64,000 nucleotides of DNA from Gemmatimonadales bacterium (GCA_019637315.1 JAHBVU010000003.1:124001-188000), one strand, 5' to 3'; shown: positions 1 to 8,465, counted from the first letter of the stretch. Notes: generated from the sequence alone by a model not told the origin. Translations and numbers: made by a program.

Positions 1-1031
1 GCAAAAGCCCCCTCCAGATCGTCCGGGCTGCGCTTGACCTGCTCCACGAACTCGAGGCAGTCCTCGAACCCCGCGTTGGCGCCCTGGCCGTAGAACGGCA
101 CGATGGCATGGGCGGCATCCCCAATCAGGACGGCCGTGCTGCCAACATGCCACGGGTAGGTCCGAACCGTCACCATCGCGCCGGTGCGATTGGCAAAGAA
201 GTCATCCACCAGCGTGGGCATGATGGGCAGCGCGTCGGGAAACTCCCGCCGAAAGAAGGCCTCGACATCGGCCGGGGTCTTGAGGCGATCGAAACCGTTC
301 GGCCCGGTCATCGGCAGGTAGAGCGTTACTGTGAAGGAGGCATCCAGATTGGCCATGGCCATCATCATGAACGGACCGCGGGGCCAAATGTGCATCGCGT
401 TACGCTCGAGCGCCGCCGTGCCGTCGGGGCGCGCCGGGATGTGCAGCTCCTTGTAGCCCTGCTCCAGAAAACTCTGCGAATAATCCTGGTACTCGCGCTT
501 CTGAAGTACGCCGCGAACAACCGAGAACGCTCCATCCGCTCCGACGACGACCCCACGCTCAGTGCGTACGTCGCCGCCGCTCGCGCCGTCGACGTGACTG
601 ACGCTCCCGGCGGTCAGGTCGACGTCGACCACCCGCCGCTCGAAGTACAGCTCGACGTTCGGTGTCGCGCCCGCCGCCTGGACCAGGCCGCGATTGAGAT
701 CACCCCGGGAAAACGAGTTGATTGCCTGGGTACCCACACCATAGGGCTGATAGCTGACGTCGCCAGCCGGTGAGTGAATGGCACGGCGATAGAGCGGCAC
801 CCCGAGCGACAAGATGTCGTCGTCGAGTTCCAGGCGGCCGAGCGCGTCGAGACCGCGGGCCGAGATCGCGAGGTTGATGCTGCGGCCGCTCTCCATCCGA
901 TCGGCTCGAGGATCGCCTCGGCGCTCGACGACGACGACCCGAAAACCAGCCCGGCCCAGCAGGGCAGCCAGCATCGAGCCGACCAATCCGGCCCCGACGA
1001 TGATGAAGGGCGGGCGCCCGGTCTCAGGCAC
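1..1031 (-). CDS. kmo: Kynurenine 3-monooxygenase, C-terminus beyond window edge
   Basis: This FAD- and NADPH-dependent enzyme hydroxylates L-kynurenine to 3-hydroxykynurenine. The visible 343 residues start with a Rossmann FAD-binding stretch (IIVGAGLVGSMLAALLGRAG, residues about 8-27). They also show the flavin-hydroxylase motif IGDAAHAIVPFYGQGAN near residue 305, the second FAD signature. The start is a GTG whose first bases overlap the kynU stop by 8 bp, which implies translational coupling. About 100 C-terminal residues of a normal ~450-residue KMO lie outside the window. It is the last visible gene of the kynurenine operon, directly after kynU. The family call is confident; GTG as start is inferred from the overlap and from the position of the FAD motif. 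Confidence 0.93.
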   Translation of the reverse strand, partial: MPETGRPPFIIVGAGLVGSMLAALLGRAGFRVVVVERRGDPRADRMESGRSINLAISARGLDALGRLELDDDILSLGVPLYRRAIHSPAGDVSYQPYGVGTQAINSFSRGDLNRGLVQAAGATPNVELYFERRVVDVDLTAGSVSHVDGASGGDVRTERGVVVGADGAFSVVRGVLQKREYQDYSQSFLEQGYKELHIPARPDGTAALERNAMHIWPRGPFMMMAMANLDASFTVTLYLPMTGPNGFDRLKTPADVEAFFRREFPDALPIMPTLVDDFFANRTGAMVTVRTYPWHVGSTAVLIGDAAHAIVPFYGQGANAGFEDCLEFVEQVKRSPDDLEGAF

Positions 1032-2304
1032 GAAGCACCTCGGCCAGGGCGGCGGCCGTTCGCCAGACGTCGTGGAAGCTGTTGTAGAGCGGAACCGGCG
1101 CCATTCGAATCACATCCGGCTGTCGGAAGTCGGGCACCACTCCGCGGGCCCTAATGGCATCGAACGCTTGCCGCGCGCCTTCCCGCACGAGGAGCGACAG
1201 CTGAGCGCCCCGGGCGGCCGGGTCGCGTGGGGTGATCCGCTCGATCCGGCCGCCCGGGATCCGGTCGATGAGATACTCGAGGTACGCCGTCAGCTCCAGC
1301 GACTTGGTCCGCAGCGCCTGAGTGCCGACCCGATCGAACAGCTCAAGCGAGGCCACGAGGGGCGTCATCGAGAAAATCTGAGGATTGCTGATCTGCCATC
1401 CCTCGGCTCCGGCCTGTGGAACGAAGTCGCTGTTCAAATGCATTCGGAAGCGGGTTGCCGGGTCATTACCCCACCACCCGGCGTAGCGTTGAATCGTGAG
1501 ATTCTGTCCGTGTCGATCGTGAACGTAGCAGGCACCAACCGCCCCCGGACCGGCGTTCAGATACTTGTACGAGCACCAAGCGGCAAAGTCGACGTTCCAG
1601 TCATGCAAGGCCAGCGGGACATTACCGGCCGTATGGGCAAGATCAAAGCCCGCAACTGCACCCGCGCGATGGGCCGCCGCCGTAATGCGTTCGATGTCGA
1701 AGAGCTGTCCGGTGTAGTACTGCACCCCGGGCCAGAGGACCAGGGCAATCTCATCGCCTTGTTCCCGGAGCATGCGCTCGATGGCTTCGGTAGCGATGAG
1801 TTGCTCGCCCGGCTCCGGGCCCAGCACGACCATACCTTCCCTGGGATCGATGCCACGCGTCGCCAGGTGCGTCGCGACCGCATAGGTGTCGGAGGGAAAG
1901 GCCGACTCCTCGATCAGGATCTTGCGACGACGTCCCTCCGGGCGATAGAAGCTGACCATCATGAGATGGAGGTTGACGGTCAGCGAGTTCATGAACACGA
2001 CCTCACCGGGGCGCGCCCCGACGAGACGTGCGCCTGTCTCCCTGAAATTCTCGTGGTAGCTGAGCCAGGGCCGCACCGCATCGTGATGGCCTTCGACGCC
2101 GAGCCTGGCCCAGGCGTCAAACTCCTCGGCCATCAGGGCTGGGACCTGCTTGGGCATCAGGCCGAGCGAATTGCCGCAGAGGTACACGAGGGGACGGCCG
2201 TCCGGACCGACCGGCATGGCAAACTCGTCGCGGTACCCGGCAAGCGGATCTGCGGCGTCTCGAGCCAGTGCCCAGGCCTCGGTCGGCTCAAAGGAATAGG
2301 TCAT
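1024..2304 (-). CDS. kynU: Kynureninase
   Basis: This 426-residue PLP enzyme cleaves kynurenine or 3-hydroxykynurenine to (3-hydroxy)anthranilate plus alanine. The N-terminal LCGNSLGLMPKQ substrate/PLP region and the lysine-bearing motif CSYKYLNAGPGAVGACYV around residue 240 are typical of bacterial kynureninase, as is the length. The chosen ATG (MTYSFEPTEAW) overlaps the stop of the upstream decarboxylase by ATGA. A longer frame upstream would run deep into that gene and is rejected. It lies between the decarboxylase and kmo. Together these genes can take kynurenine through 3-hydroxyanthranilate to 2-aminomuconate semialdehyde. Confidence 0.95.
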   Translation of the reverse strand: MTYSFEPTEAWALARDAADPLAGYRDEFAMPVGPDGRPLVYLCGNSLGLMPKQVPALMAEEFDAWARLGVEGHHDAVRPWLSYHENFRETGARLVGARPGEVVFMNSLTVNLHLMMVSFYRPEGRRRKILIEESAFPSDTYAVATHLATRGIDPREGMVVLGPEPGEQLIATEAIERMLREQGDEIALVLWPGVQYYTGQLFDIERITAAAHRAGAVAGFDLAHTAGNVPLALHDWNVDFAAWCSYKYLNAGPGAVGACYVHDRHGQNLTIQRYAGWWGNDPATRFRMHLNSDFVPQAGAEGWQISNPQIFSMTPLVASLELFDRVGTQALRTKSLELTAYLEYLIDRIPGGRIERITPRDPAARGAQLSLLVREGARQAFDAIRARGVVPDFRQPDVIRMAPVPLYNSFHDVWRTAAALAEVLRA

Positions 2305-3314
2305 AGAAAGGCGCCCAACGGCCGATCGAGAAACTCGAGCGCCGTCTTGTAGAGAAGCCAATCCCGCGTTTCCGCGGAGAGGTCGTTCATCGACTCGATC
2401 ATCTGGCCGGGGACCGTCTCACCGAGCGGGAACGGATAGTCGGTTCCCAAGGCAACCCGATTCGCTCCCATCAGCCGAATCAGCCAGCGAAGCAGTTCCG
2501 GGTCGTGCGTCAGCGAGTCGACATAAAAGCGGTCGAGATACCGGGTGGGCGGGTAGGGGTTGTCGATCGCCACGAGATCGGGGCGCGCCTCGAAACCATG
2601 GGTCAGGCGGCCCAGAATTCCGACGAAGCTGCCGCCACCGTGCGCAAAGCAGATGCGCAGCTTCGGCAGCCGCTCGAGCACACCGCCAAAGATGATCGAC
2701 GCGATGGCCAGCGCCGACTCCGTTGGCATCCCGACGAGCCACGGCAACCAGTACCTGCGCATCCGCTCGGGGGCGAGCATTTCCCACGGGTGCACGAAGA
2801 CCGCGGCACCGAGGTCTGCCGCTGCTTCGAAGAACGGAAACAGCTCCGGGGCGTCGAAGTTCCACGCATTGACGTGGGTGCCGATCTGCACCCCGGCCAG
2901 ACGCAGATCCTTGACGCAGCGCTCGAGCTCCCGGATGGCCAGGTCGGGGTCCTGCATCGGCACGGTACCCAGGCCCACGAACCGCCTCGGATTGGTGGCC
3001 ACGACCCAGGCGAGATGATCGTTGAGCAGCTTGGACAGATCGTCGGCATGCGCCGGCGCCGCCCAGTAGCTGAACATGACCGGGACGGTGGACAGAACTT
3101 GCACGTGCACGCCGTCGCGATCGCAGTCCTCGAGTCGCCGACGAGGGTCCCAGCAGCTGTCGTCGATTTCCCGAAACATCTTGCCATCGACGAACAGTTG
3201 CGCCCGACACGGCGCAACGTGCTGCATCTCGAGAAAGCCGCCGTACCCGTACCGATCGCGCAGGTTCGGCCAGGACTCGGGAAGGATGTGGGTGTGAAGG
3301 TCGATCTTGAGCAA
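2301..3314 (-). CDS. 2-amino-3-carboxymuconate-6-semialdehyde decarboxylase (amidohydrolase family)
   Basis: ACMSD decarboxylates the unstable product of 3-hydroxyanthranilate dioxygenase, steering the pathway to 2-aminomuconate and catabolism and away from quinolinate/NAD. The protein opens with the metal-binding motif DLHTH (His7, His9). It also carries FVHPWEM and FAHGGGS histidine segments and ends with the LGTDYPFPLGE aspartate motif, the expected order for ACMSD. I start it at TTG 3314 (337 residues). That places DLHTH at the usual distance from the N-terminus and matches the family length of about 336. An in-frame ATG at 3377 would overlap the dioxygenase gene. The gap to the upstream gene is 14 bp and the downstream overlap with kynU is ATGA. 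TTG is an inference. Confidence 0.9.
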   Translation of the reverse strand: MLKIDLHTHILPESWPNLRDRYGYGGFLEMQHVAPCRAQLFVDGKMFREIDDSCWDPRRRLEDCDRDGVHVQVLSTVPVMFSYWAAPAHADDLSKLLNDHLAWVVATNPRRFVGLGTVPMQDPDLAIRELERCVKDLRLAGVQIGTHVNAWNFDAPELFPFFEAAADLGAAVFVHPWEMLAPERMRRYWLPWLVGMPTESALAIASIIFGGVLERLPKLRICFAHGGGSFVGILGRLTHGFEARPDLVAIDNPYPPTRYLDRFYVDSLTHDPELLRWLIRLMGANRVALGTDYPFPLGETVPGQMIESMNDLSAETRDWLLYKTALEFLDRPLGAFL

Positions 3315-3328
3315 GCGGCGCCGCGACC

Positions 3329-3853
3329 CTACTTCTTGGCGATCGGCGGCGGCATTACCGTGCCGCACTTCTTGCACGTCCGCTTCGCCTCGTCGGCCGA
3401 AAAGGCCTCGATCAGCGGCTTGAGTTGCTTGCCCAGGTCGACCAGTTCGAAGCTGGCATCGTAGAGCATCTCTCCGCAGTTGTCACAGAACCAACGGAGG
3501 TGGTCGACTTCACCGTCCGCGCGCTTTCGCTCGATGACCAAACCGACGGTGTTGGCAGGTCGCTGCGGAGAATGCGGGATCCCGGCCGGAAGGAGAAACA
3601 TCTCGCCCTCGCGGATCGGAATGTCCCTCACCTCGCCATCCTGAATCGTGCGGACGACGATGTCGCCTTCGATCTGGTAGAAGAACTCCTCGCCGTCCTC
3701 GACGTGGAAGTCCTTGCGCTGGTTCGGACCGCCCACCACCATGACAAGGAACTCCGCATCCTGCCATACCATCTTGTTGCCGACCGGCGGCTTGAGCAGT
3801 TCGCGGTGCTCGTCAATCCAGCGCTTGAGGTTGATCGGGGGCAAGACCGGCAT
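3329..3853 (-). CDS. 3-hydroxyanthranilate 3,4-dioxygenase
   Basis: This cupin iron enzyme opens the ring of 3-hydroxyanthranilate. The 174-residue protein carries the expected Fe ligands His50, Glu56 and His94 and the substrate residues Arg46 and Glu109. It also has a C-terminal rubredoxin-like metal site of two CxxC pairs (Cys123/126 and Cys160/163), found in the bacterial form. A GGAG stands six bases before the ATG. It is the first gene of the haaO-ACMSD-kynU-kmo run. A TATAAT hexamer lies 47 bases upstream of the start. Confidence 0.96.
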   Translation of the reverse strand: MPVLPPINLKRWIDEHRELLKPPVGNKMVWQDAEFLVMVVGGPNQRKDFHVEDGEEFFYQIEGDIVVRTIQDGEVRDIPIREGEMFLLPAGIPHSPQRPANTVGLVIERKRADGEVDHLRWFCDNCGEMLYDASFELVDLGKQLKPLIEAFSADEAKRTCKKCGTVMPPPIAKK

Positions 3854-3899
3854 GATCGACTCCGTCGGTTTCCAGGGCGTAATACTATGGTCGATTTTT

Positions 3900-3905
3900 A
3901 TTATA
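3900..3905 (-). promoter_or_regulatory. Candidate -10 element for the kynurenine operon
   Basis: Read on the minus strand, 3905-3900 is a perfect TATAAT inside an AT-rich patch (3890-3906) that stands out against the GC-rich surroundings, 47 bases before the dioxygenase start. The hexamer 17 bases upstream (TACCTC) does not resemble TTGACA. The promoter is therefore weak, activator-dependent or spurious. It would separate the dioxygenase-to-kmo unit from the two genes further upstream. Confidence 0.4.
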
Positions 3906-3992
3906 TCGCATCACCGTTCCGCGAGGTAGCGGCCCGCCGCCGAGAAGAACGCTACCTGCCCTGGCTCACGAAGACACCCCGAATGTAACGGC

Positions 3993-5111
3993 TCATCCGG
4001 AGCCGACGACCCTCCGGAAGTGCGCCTGGTCGATGGCGCCCTGGGTGCAAACGACCAGTACCGTCCGATCCGGCCCGAGCCCAAGGCGCTCCCGAAGGGC
4101 GGGGTCGACTCCTCCGGCAGCGAGTCCGGCCAACGCCCCTGTCGTCGACGCGCCTGAGCTGCCGGCTTCGAGCGAGATCTCGCCGCGGGCAGCGGCGAAC
4201 AGCAACCGCATTCCCTGCTCAGCAACCGCATCGTCGACTCCGACCATGGCATCGATCCCGTCACGAATCGCCGGCCACGACGAAAGAGATACCTCGGCGC
4301 AATTGAGATACGACATCGTCGTCTTGCCGTTGCCTGCCGACACAGCCGGGGCGCCATCGTCCGATTGCAGCGACGCCGAAAGGCAGTCGCCGGCCACCGG
4401 CTCGACGCCGATGATGCGCGGCGGACGGGCCCGTCGGCGGTAGTGCTCGACGCCGGCATGGAGAATGCCACCGACACCCGCCGGAATCAGAACCGCATCG
4501 GGCTCGCGCCACCCGGCCTGCGCGAGTTGCTCGTCGATCTCGGCGAAGACGGTGCTGTAACCCTCGACAACCAACGGGGGAATCTCGAGGTAGCCGGGAT
4601 ATCCGACGTCGCTGATGACCTGCCATCCCTGCGCCTGACTGACCCGGGCACAATGCTGAACGGCGTCCTCGTAGCTCCCTTCGACCAGCTCCACCCGGGC
4701 GCCCTCACCCCGAATGGCGTCGACCTGAGCCGGCGTCGCTCCACTGGGCAGAAAGATCACACAGGGCAGACCCGCGAGCCGGGCCGCCCATGCGACTGCG
4801 CGACCGTGATTGCCGGCGCTGGCAGCCGAAACGGTACCGAGTGGCGCACTCCGCTCCGTCTGCAGCCGGTGGAGCGCCCAAGACGCGCCGAGCCCCTTGA
4901 AGGCGCCAAGCCCGAACCGAGGCGCCTCGTACTTGACATAGAGACCACCGAGCCCGAGCGCCACTGCAAGCGCAGGTCGCGACACCAGCGGGGTTGCTGC
5001 GTAGCCCGGCAGGGTCCGGTGAAAAGCCCGAACCGGCGCCCGGGATGGTGCCTCGATGACGCCCGGCCGACGGAACCGATTGAAGACCACCCTGACTTGT
5101 GCGTCAGTCAT
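3993..5111 (-). CDS. Diaminopropionate ammonia-lyase-like PLP enzyme
   Basis: This 372-residue fold-type II PLP enzyme resembles diaminopropionate ammonia-lyase, a threonine-dehydratase relative that forms pyruvate and ammonia from 2,3-diaminopropionate. The PLP lysine sits in FGLGAFKGLGAS near residue 75, SAASAGNHGRA matches the substrate/PLP loop, and PAGVGGILHAG is the phosphate-binding glycine loop. The ATG at 5111 overlaps the stop of the upstream gene by 8 bp. An upstream in-frame extension lies wholly inside that gene and is not used. The neighbour is an ornithine-cyclodeaminase-family enzyme, so both may act on the same small amino acid. Threonine/serine dehydratase is the alternative; the substrate cannot be read from sequence. 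Confidence 0.75.
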   Translation of the reverse strand: MTDAQVRVVFNRFRRPGVIEAPSRAPVRAFHRTLPGYAATPLVSRPALAVALGLGGLYVKYEAPRFGLGAFKGLGASWALHRLQTERSAPLGTVSAASAGNHGRAVAWAARLAGLPCVIFLPSGATPAQVDAIRGEGARVELVEGSYEDAVQHCARVSQAQGWQVISDVGYPGYLEIPPLVVEGYSTVFAEIDEQLAQAGWREPDAVLIPAGVGGILHAGVEHYRRRARPPRIIGVEPVAGDCLSASLQSDDGAPAVSAGNGKTTMSYLNCAEVSLSSWPAIRDGIDAMVGVDDAVAEQGMRLLFAAARGEISLEAGSSGASTTGALAGLAAGGVDPALRERLGLGPDRTVLVVCTQGAIDQAHFRRVVGSG

Positions 5112-6105
5112 GCCGGAGGCCACCGATCTCGAGCACCACCCCGACACCCCGCTCTGCCGCCCGCCGGTTGACGAAATGCGCCGCCGCAAGGTCTTCGATC
5201 GCGAGGCCAAGCGACTTGAAGAGCGTGATGTCGCCGGGGGCGGTGCGCCCCGGCACGAGCCCCTCGAGCACCTCGCCAACTTCGCCGATCAGATGCTCGT
5301 CGCCATAGCGACCCTCGCCGCGAGGAATCAGGAAATCGCCGCTCTCCGCAAAGAGCGACTCGCGTCGATCGGCGTAGACCCGCGCCGCCGCTACCGTGTC
5401 GCTGTCGATTTCGCGCGCCGCCGCGACGGATGCGCCAACGGCATTGAGATGGGCGCCATCGGCAACCCAGGAACGTTGGATGACCGGTTCACGCGCCGAC
5501 GTGACCGTACAGATGATGTCGGCGCCCCGGAGCGCCCCCTCCGCACTGTTGGCGACTTCGATCGGAAAGGGATAGCGACCCTGAACCGCCGCGACACACT
5601 TGGCCGCGTTGGCGGGGTTGCGGCTCCAGATCCGCACCCTCCGTAGCTTGCGTACTGCCGCAACGGCATCGAGATGGGTTCGCGCCTGTACCCCGCTGCC
5701 AAGAATGGCCAGATCGCCGGCGTCCGGGTTGGCCAACGCCCCGGTTGCCACCCCGGACACGGCAGCCGTGCGGATGGCCGTGACCGAGGCCGCGTCGAGG
5801 ATAGCCTCGAGCGAACCATGCTGCGCCTCGAACAGCAACACGACGCCCTGATGGGAGTCGAAACGGGTTCCCTCGTTACCAGGGAATACCGTGATGGCCT
5901 TGAGACCGATGGCCTTGGGCGGATCGAGGTATGACGGCATCGAACCGAAGATCCCCTTCCCCTCCGGCAGGCGCAGGATCGTGCGCAGTGGCAGCAGGGC
6001 CCCACCTCGCGTCATGGTGCGGAGCGTTCCCTCCATCAAGGGGACGCAGTCGACCATCGGGAGCAACTCAGTCACCTGCTGTTGAGTAAGGATCCGTACT
6101 GACAT
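5104..6105 (-). CDS. Ornithine cyclodeaminase / mu-crystallin family protein
   Basis: This 333-residue NAD(P)-dependent enzyme belongs to the OCD/alanine dehydrogenase/mu-crystallin family. A Rossmann motif, LAILGSGVQARTHLDAV, lies near residue 130. GLKAITVFPGN and GSMPSYLD match the conserved N-terminal substrate half, and VGASVAAAREID lies in the C-terminal part. Family members deaminate ornithine, reduce cyclic imines or oxidise amino acids, so no single reaction is assigned. It starts at ATG 6105 and overlaps the downstream PLP lyase by 8 bp, so the pair is co-translated. The pairing suggests breakdown or salvage of an unusual amino acid. A link to the kynurenine genes is only positional. 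Confidence 0.8.
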   Translation of the reverse strand: MSVRILTQQQVTELLPMVDCVPLMEGTLRTMTRGGALLPLRTILRLPEGKGIFGSMPSYLDPPKAIGLKAITVFPGNEGTRFDSHQGVVLLFEAQHGSLEAILDAASVTAIRTAAVSGVATGALANPDAGDLAILGSGVQARTHLDAVAAVRKLRRVRIWSRNPANAAKCVAAVQGRYPFPIEVANSAEGALRGADIICTVTSAREPVIQRSWVADGAHLNAVGASVAAAREIDSDTVAAARVYADRRESLFAESGDFLIPRGEGRYGDEHLIGEVGEVLEGLVPGRTAPGDITLFKSLGLAIEDLAAAHFVNRRAAERGVGVVLEIGGLRHD

Positions 6106-6237
6106 GGGGAGCCCGGGAAGCGTGGAACACGAGCGGCATCACGCCGCAGAACGATCCCCAACTTGAGGCCCCTCAACACGTGACGCAACTGCCCTCCTCG
6201 ATGCAGGCGGGCAATGGTGGCAATCGCTGTCGGTACG

Positions 6238-6855
6238 CTACTGCGAAATGGCGGGGGCGTTCCCACTTCGGTGCCAGCGAACCCCGGGCTGATTGACCAG
6301 GCGGATCTGTGGCGTGGGCTGAGCAAGGTAGGCAACCGACATGGCGACCGACTGCCCTTCCTGCTTGTAGTCGATGGTCAGGAATAGGGTGTCGGCAACC
6401 TCGCTCCGTTGAATCCGGGTAATCGGGTGCACCGAGAACTGCGTGTTGGCGGTACCGTTCTGAAAGGCAACCGACGTTTGATTGAGCCAGAAACTTCGAC
6501 CGGCGTACCGGCCGTCAGAGGTGGACCACGTGCCAGCGATTTCGGCCGGCAACGGAATGCTCCGGACGAACTGCCGGTAACCCGTCAACGCGACCGCGCC
6601 GATGGCGACGGCAGCAAGAACCCGAACAATGAGACCGACCGGCAGCACAAAACGCCGTGCTTCGCGCTCCGCCTCGGCCTTCGCTGCTGCCTTCTCTTTC
6701 TTTCGGTTGCGCTTGGGAAGCCGGAAGACGACGCCGACACCCGTGAGATAGTCGCGAAGGCGAACGGGCGTTGCCAGGTTGCCGTCGGCAATACCTGTGA
6801 CGTACCCCTGGTCCTCGGTTTCAGACGATGATTTCCCGGCAGTCGGATTGGTCAT
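6238..6855 (-). CDS. Single-span membrane protein of unknown function
   Basis: I do not recognise this 205-residue protein. It has a soluble N-terminus, then a Lys/Arg/Glu/Ala-rich stretch (about residues 47-67) that looks helical and cytoplasmic. One membrane segment follows (VLPVGLIVRVLAAVAIGAVALTG, about 70-92), and then a ~110-residue extracytoplasmic domain with IAGTWSTSDGRYAGRSFW, the pattern of a small beta-rich lipocalin-like or META-like domain. It follows the pseudopilin gene after a 3-bp gap and is almost certainly co-transcribed with it. The pairing may mean a role in pilus or secretion machinery, but nothing in the sequence proves this. Confidence 0.75.
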   Translation of the reverse strand: MTNPTAGKSSSETEDQGYVTGIADGNLATPVRLRDYLTGVGVVFRLPKRNRKKEKAAAKAEAEREARRFVLPVGLIVRVLAAVAIGAVALTGYRQFVRSIPLPAEIAGTWSTSDGRYAGRSFWLNQTSVAFQNGTANTQFSVHPITRIQRSEVADTLFLTIDYKQEGQSVAMSVAYLAQPTPQIRLVNQPGVRWHRSGNAPAISQ

Positions 6856-6858
6856 CGC

Positions 6859-7362
6859 TCAATACCTCGAGGCGCGGCCGATGAAGCCGCCGTCGTTGCC
6901 GAGCACGATATCGTCCAGACCAGGTCCCGAAGTAATCGACGTCGCGGTGGACCCGTCCTTCCCAACGCTGTAGATGTCGTACAGCGTGTTCAGTTCGACA
7001 CCGAACACATCAGTCCGCGGCGTACCACCCAATGTCAGATTCACATAGACGTAGGGGCGACCCCAGGGGTCGAGCATTCCGGCCCGGTCGATCGCGGCGA
7101 GTGAGGGGGGCGGGCTGTTGTTGCTCGATGCGGCCACGTAGCCCTGGGCGTCGATTGCCAGCGCCCGGATATCACCGATGGCGCGCGCGATCTTGGCCTG
7201 GTCGACGGTGTACTGCGTCCGAACCACCGCAAAGGAGGCCAGCGCACCGAGAACGACGGTAACGGTAAGAAGTTCGATCAGCGTGAAGCCTCGGTTTCCT
7301 TCCGTACAGGCAAGCAAACCGGGCAGCCGATCGGTGCCCAGACTCGACTCGTCCCTTCGCAT
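6859..7362 (-). CDS. Type II secretion / type IV pilin-like pseudopilin
   Basis: The N-terminal region carries the prepilin peptidase site NRG|FTLIELLTVTVVLGALASF with Glu at position +5, followed by a hydrophobic alpha-helix. The rest, with PWGRPYVYVN and YDIYSVGKDG, resembles the globular domain and calcium-loop region of GspG-like major pseudopilins. I use ATG 7362 (167 residues, 25-residue leader); a start at 7431 would add 23 residues and cannot be excluded. No other secretion or pilus gene is in the window, so it would work with a machine encoded elsewhere. The downstream membrane protein begins 3 bp after the stop. Confidence 0.82.
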   Translation of the reverse strand: MRRDESSLGTDRLPGLLACTEGNRGFTLIELLTVTVVLGALASFAVVRTQYTVDQAKIARAIGDIRALAIDAQGYVAASSNNSPPPSLAAIDRAGMLDPWGRPYVYVNLTLGGTPRTDVFGVELNTLYDIYSVGKDGSTATSITSGPGLDDIVLGNDGGFIGRASRY

Positions 7363-7443
7363 GCCCGCGACCCTACGCAAGCTATGAGCCCATTGCCTCA
7401 ACAGCAGCAATTTCAACAACTTAGCTCTCAAGCCGGAGACCGC

Positions 7444-7468
7444 CTACCGTCGCGTTCTGCGACGGTAG
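7444..7468 (-). terminator. Perfect 10-bp hairpin after the lipoprotein gene
   Basis: CTACCGTCGC (7444-7453) and GCGACGGTAG (7459-7468) are exact reverse complements around a 5-base loop. The hairpin lies 38 bases beyond the stop of the 7506-8069 gene and before the pseudopilin start, so it may terminate the first transcript or shape the leader of the second. No T-run follows on the minus strand, so terminator function is uncertain. Confidence 0.5.
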
Positions 7469-7505
7469 ACTGAAATCGGGCCCACCCGGCCGTGACCCGC
7501 CAGTC

Positions 7506-8069
7506 TTAGTTCATCGACAAGAGACGCCGGGCGTCCGCCACTTTGGTTTTGAGCTGAGCGGCGGCAGACATAGCCTGGGCAAGGTTGCCCGCGTCGAAGT
7601 CCTGTTTGGCCGCGGCCCAGGCCCCGGGCCAGGTTGGGGCCTCGGCTTTCAGCGCGTCGAATCGGGCCTGATCGATTCCTGGGGGGAGTCGGCGCATCGC
7701 ACCGAGCTGGGTGACTCGGGCCACCACGGCTTCCAGCTGTGGTGGCAACTCATTCGCGGTGGCGGTGAACCCGGTGGTCAGTTGCTGGCGGCGGTTTCCG
7801 AGATTGGCACGGAGGTCCCGAACGGAGAGCCCCAGGTTGCGGGCGCCTCTCGACGCAGCGGAGTACTCGCCCGCGGCAACGTGGGCCTTCATGGCCGCCA
7901 CACTGTCGACCAGCACCGCCAGCTCCACCGGGGCGACCTTCTCTGCCTCCGGACGCACAGCCGCAATGTCCTGTTCAGCCCTGGCGATGGCCTTTTCGGC
8001 GGATTGCTTGGCGCAGCCGACGAGACCGCTGCTCAGCAGCAGCACCAGCCCAATGGTCCGTGTTCGCAT
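7506..8069 (-). CDS. Predicted lipoprotein with alpha-helical domain
   Basis: This 187-residue protein begins with a short signal peptide ending in the lipobox LVGC (Cys19), so it should be lipid-anchored in the envelope. A strong GGAGGA ribosome site stands four bases before the ATG at 8069, which decides the start. The mature part is Ala/Glu/Lys-rich with long amphipathic helices (KAIARAEQDIAAVRPEAEKV and similar) and may be a helical bundle. I recognise no named family. It is a single-gene unit between the hairpin at 7444-7468 and the tRNA-Ala promoter region. Confidence 0.78.
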   Translation of the reverse strand: MRTRTIGLVLLLSSGLVGCAKQSAEKAIARAEQDIAAVRPEAEKVAPVELAVLVDSVAAMKAHVAAGEYSAASRGARNLGLSVRDLRANLGNRRQQLTTGFTATANELPPQLEAVVARVTQLGAMRRLPPGIDQARFDALKAEAPTWPGAWAAAKQDFDAGNLAQAMSAAAQLKTKVADARRLLSMN

Positions 8070-8331
8070 GATTCCTCCGGCGTGTGATACGGATCGCTCG
8101 TGAACACCCTCCTGCCGCCTGGCCAAAGGCCGGGCGCGCAACATAGACCTCATGCGGCGGCGCGCCGTCACGAGGAAACCGAGGCAATATCGAAACCTGC
8201 CAGGCGCATGCGAGCCACCACGCCCGAATGGCCCGAACCGGGATGTCGCAATCTACACCCGCACCGGCGAATCGCCGAGATTTGTCGAGCCGCAGTGTAC
8301 GCGCGGGAGCGGACCCGCGCGGGGAGCGCGA
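8070..8331. other. Intergenic region without a recognised gene
   Basis: Together with the tRNA promoter that follows, this makes a gene-free stretch of about 320 bases between the lipoprotein start and tRNA-Ala. It must hold the lipoprotein promoter on the minus strand, but I see no convincing -35/-10 pair there. No small ORF with a ribosome site and no repeat was found. Confidence 0.5.
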
Positions 8332-8361
8332 TTGACAAGAGAAAGCCCGGGACAGTAACCT
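8332..8361 (+). promoter_or_regulatory. Promoter of tRNA-Ala
   Basis: A perfect TTGACA (8332-8337) is followed after 18 bases by TAACCT (8356-8361). A near-consensus -35 with a TAACCT-like -10 is typical of stable-RNA promoters. The tRNA begins 32 bases downstream. Confidence 0.7.
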
Positions 8362-8392
8362 TCCCCGATCCAGCGCACGGGTCGCGCTGCGC

Positions 8393-8465
8393 GGGGCCTT
8401 AGCTCAGTTGGGAGAGCGATTGCTTTGCAAGCAATAGGTCGCCGGTTCGATCCCGGCAGGCTCCA
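8393..8465 (+). tRNA. tRNA-Ala (anticodon UGC)
   Basis: The full cloverleaf can be drawn. The acceptor stem is GGGGCCT with AGGCTCC (one G-U pair) and the D-stem is GCTC/GAGC. The anticodon stem ATTGC/GCAAT carries loop TTTGCAA with anticodon TGC, and the T-arm is GCCGG-TTCGATC-CCGGC. The discriminator is A8465, and the CCA tail is not encoded (TTC follows). The gene stands alone, not in an rRNA spacer. Confidence 0.96.

Noticed and set aside
814-2352. A 512-codon open frame on the plus strand
   Set aside because: It is antisense to kynU and kmo, both identified by catalytic motifs; the product has no family features.
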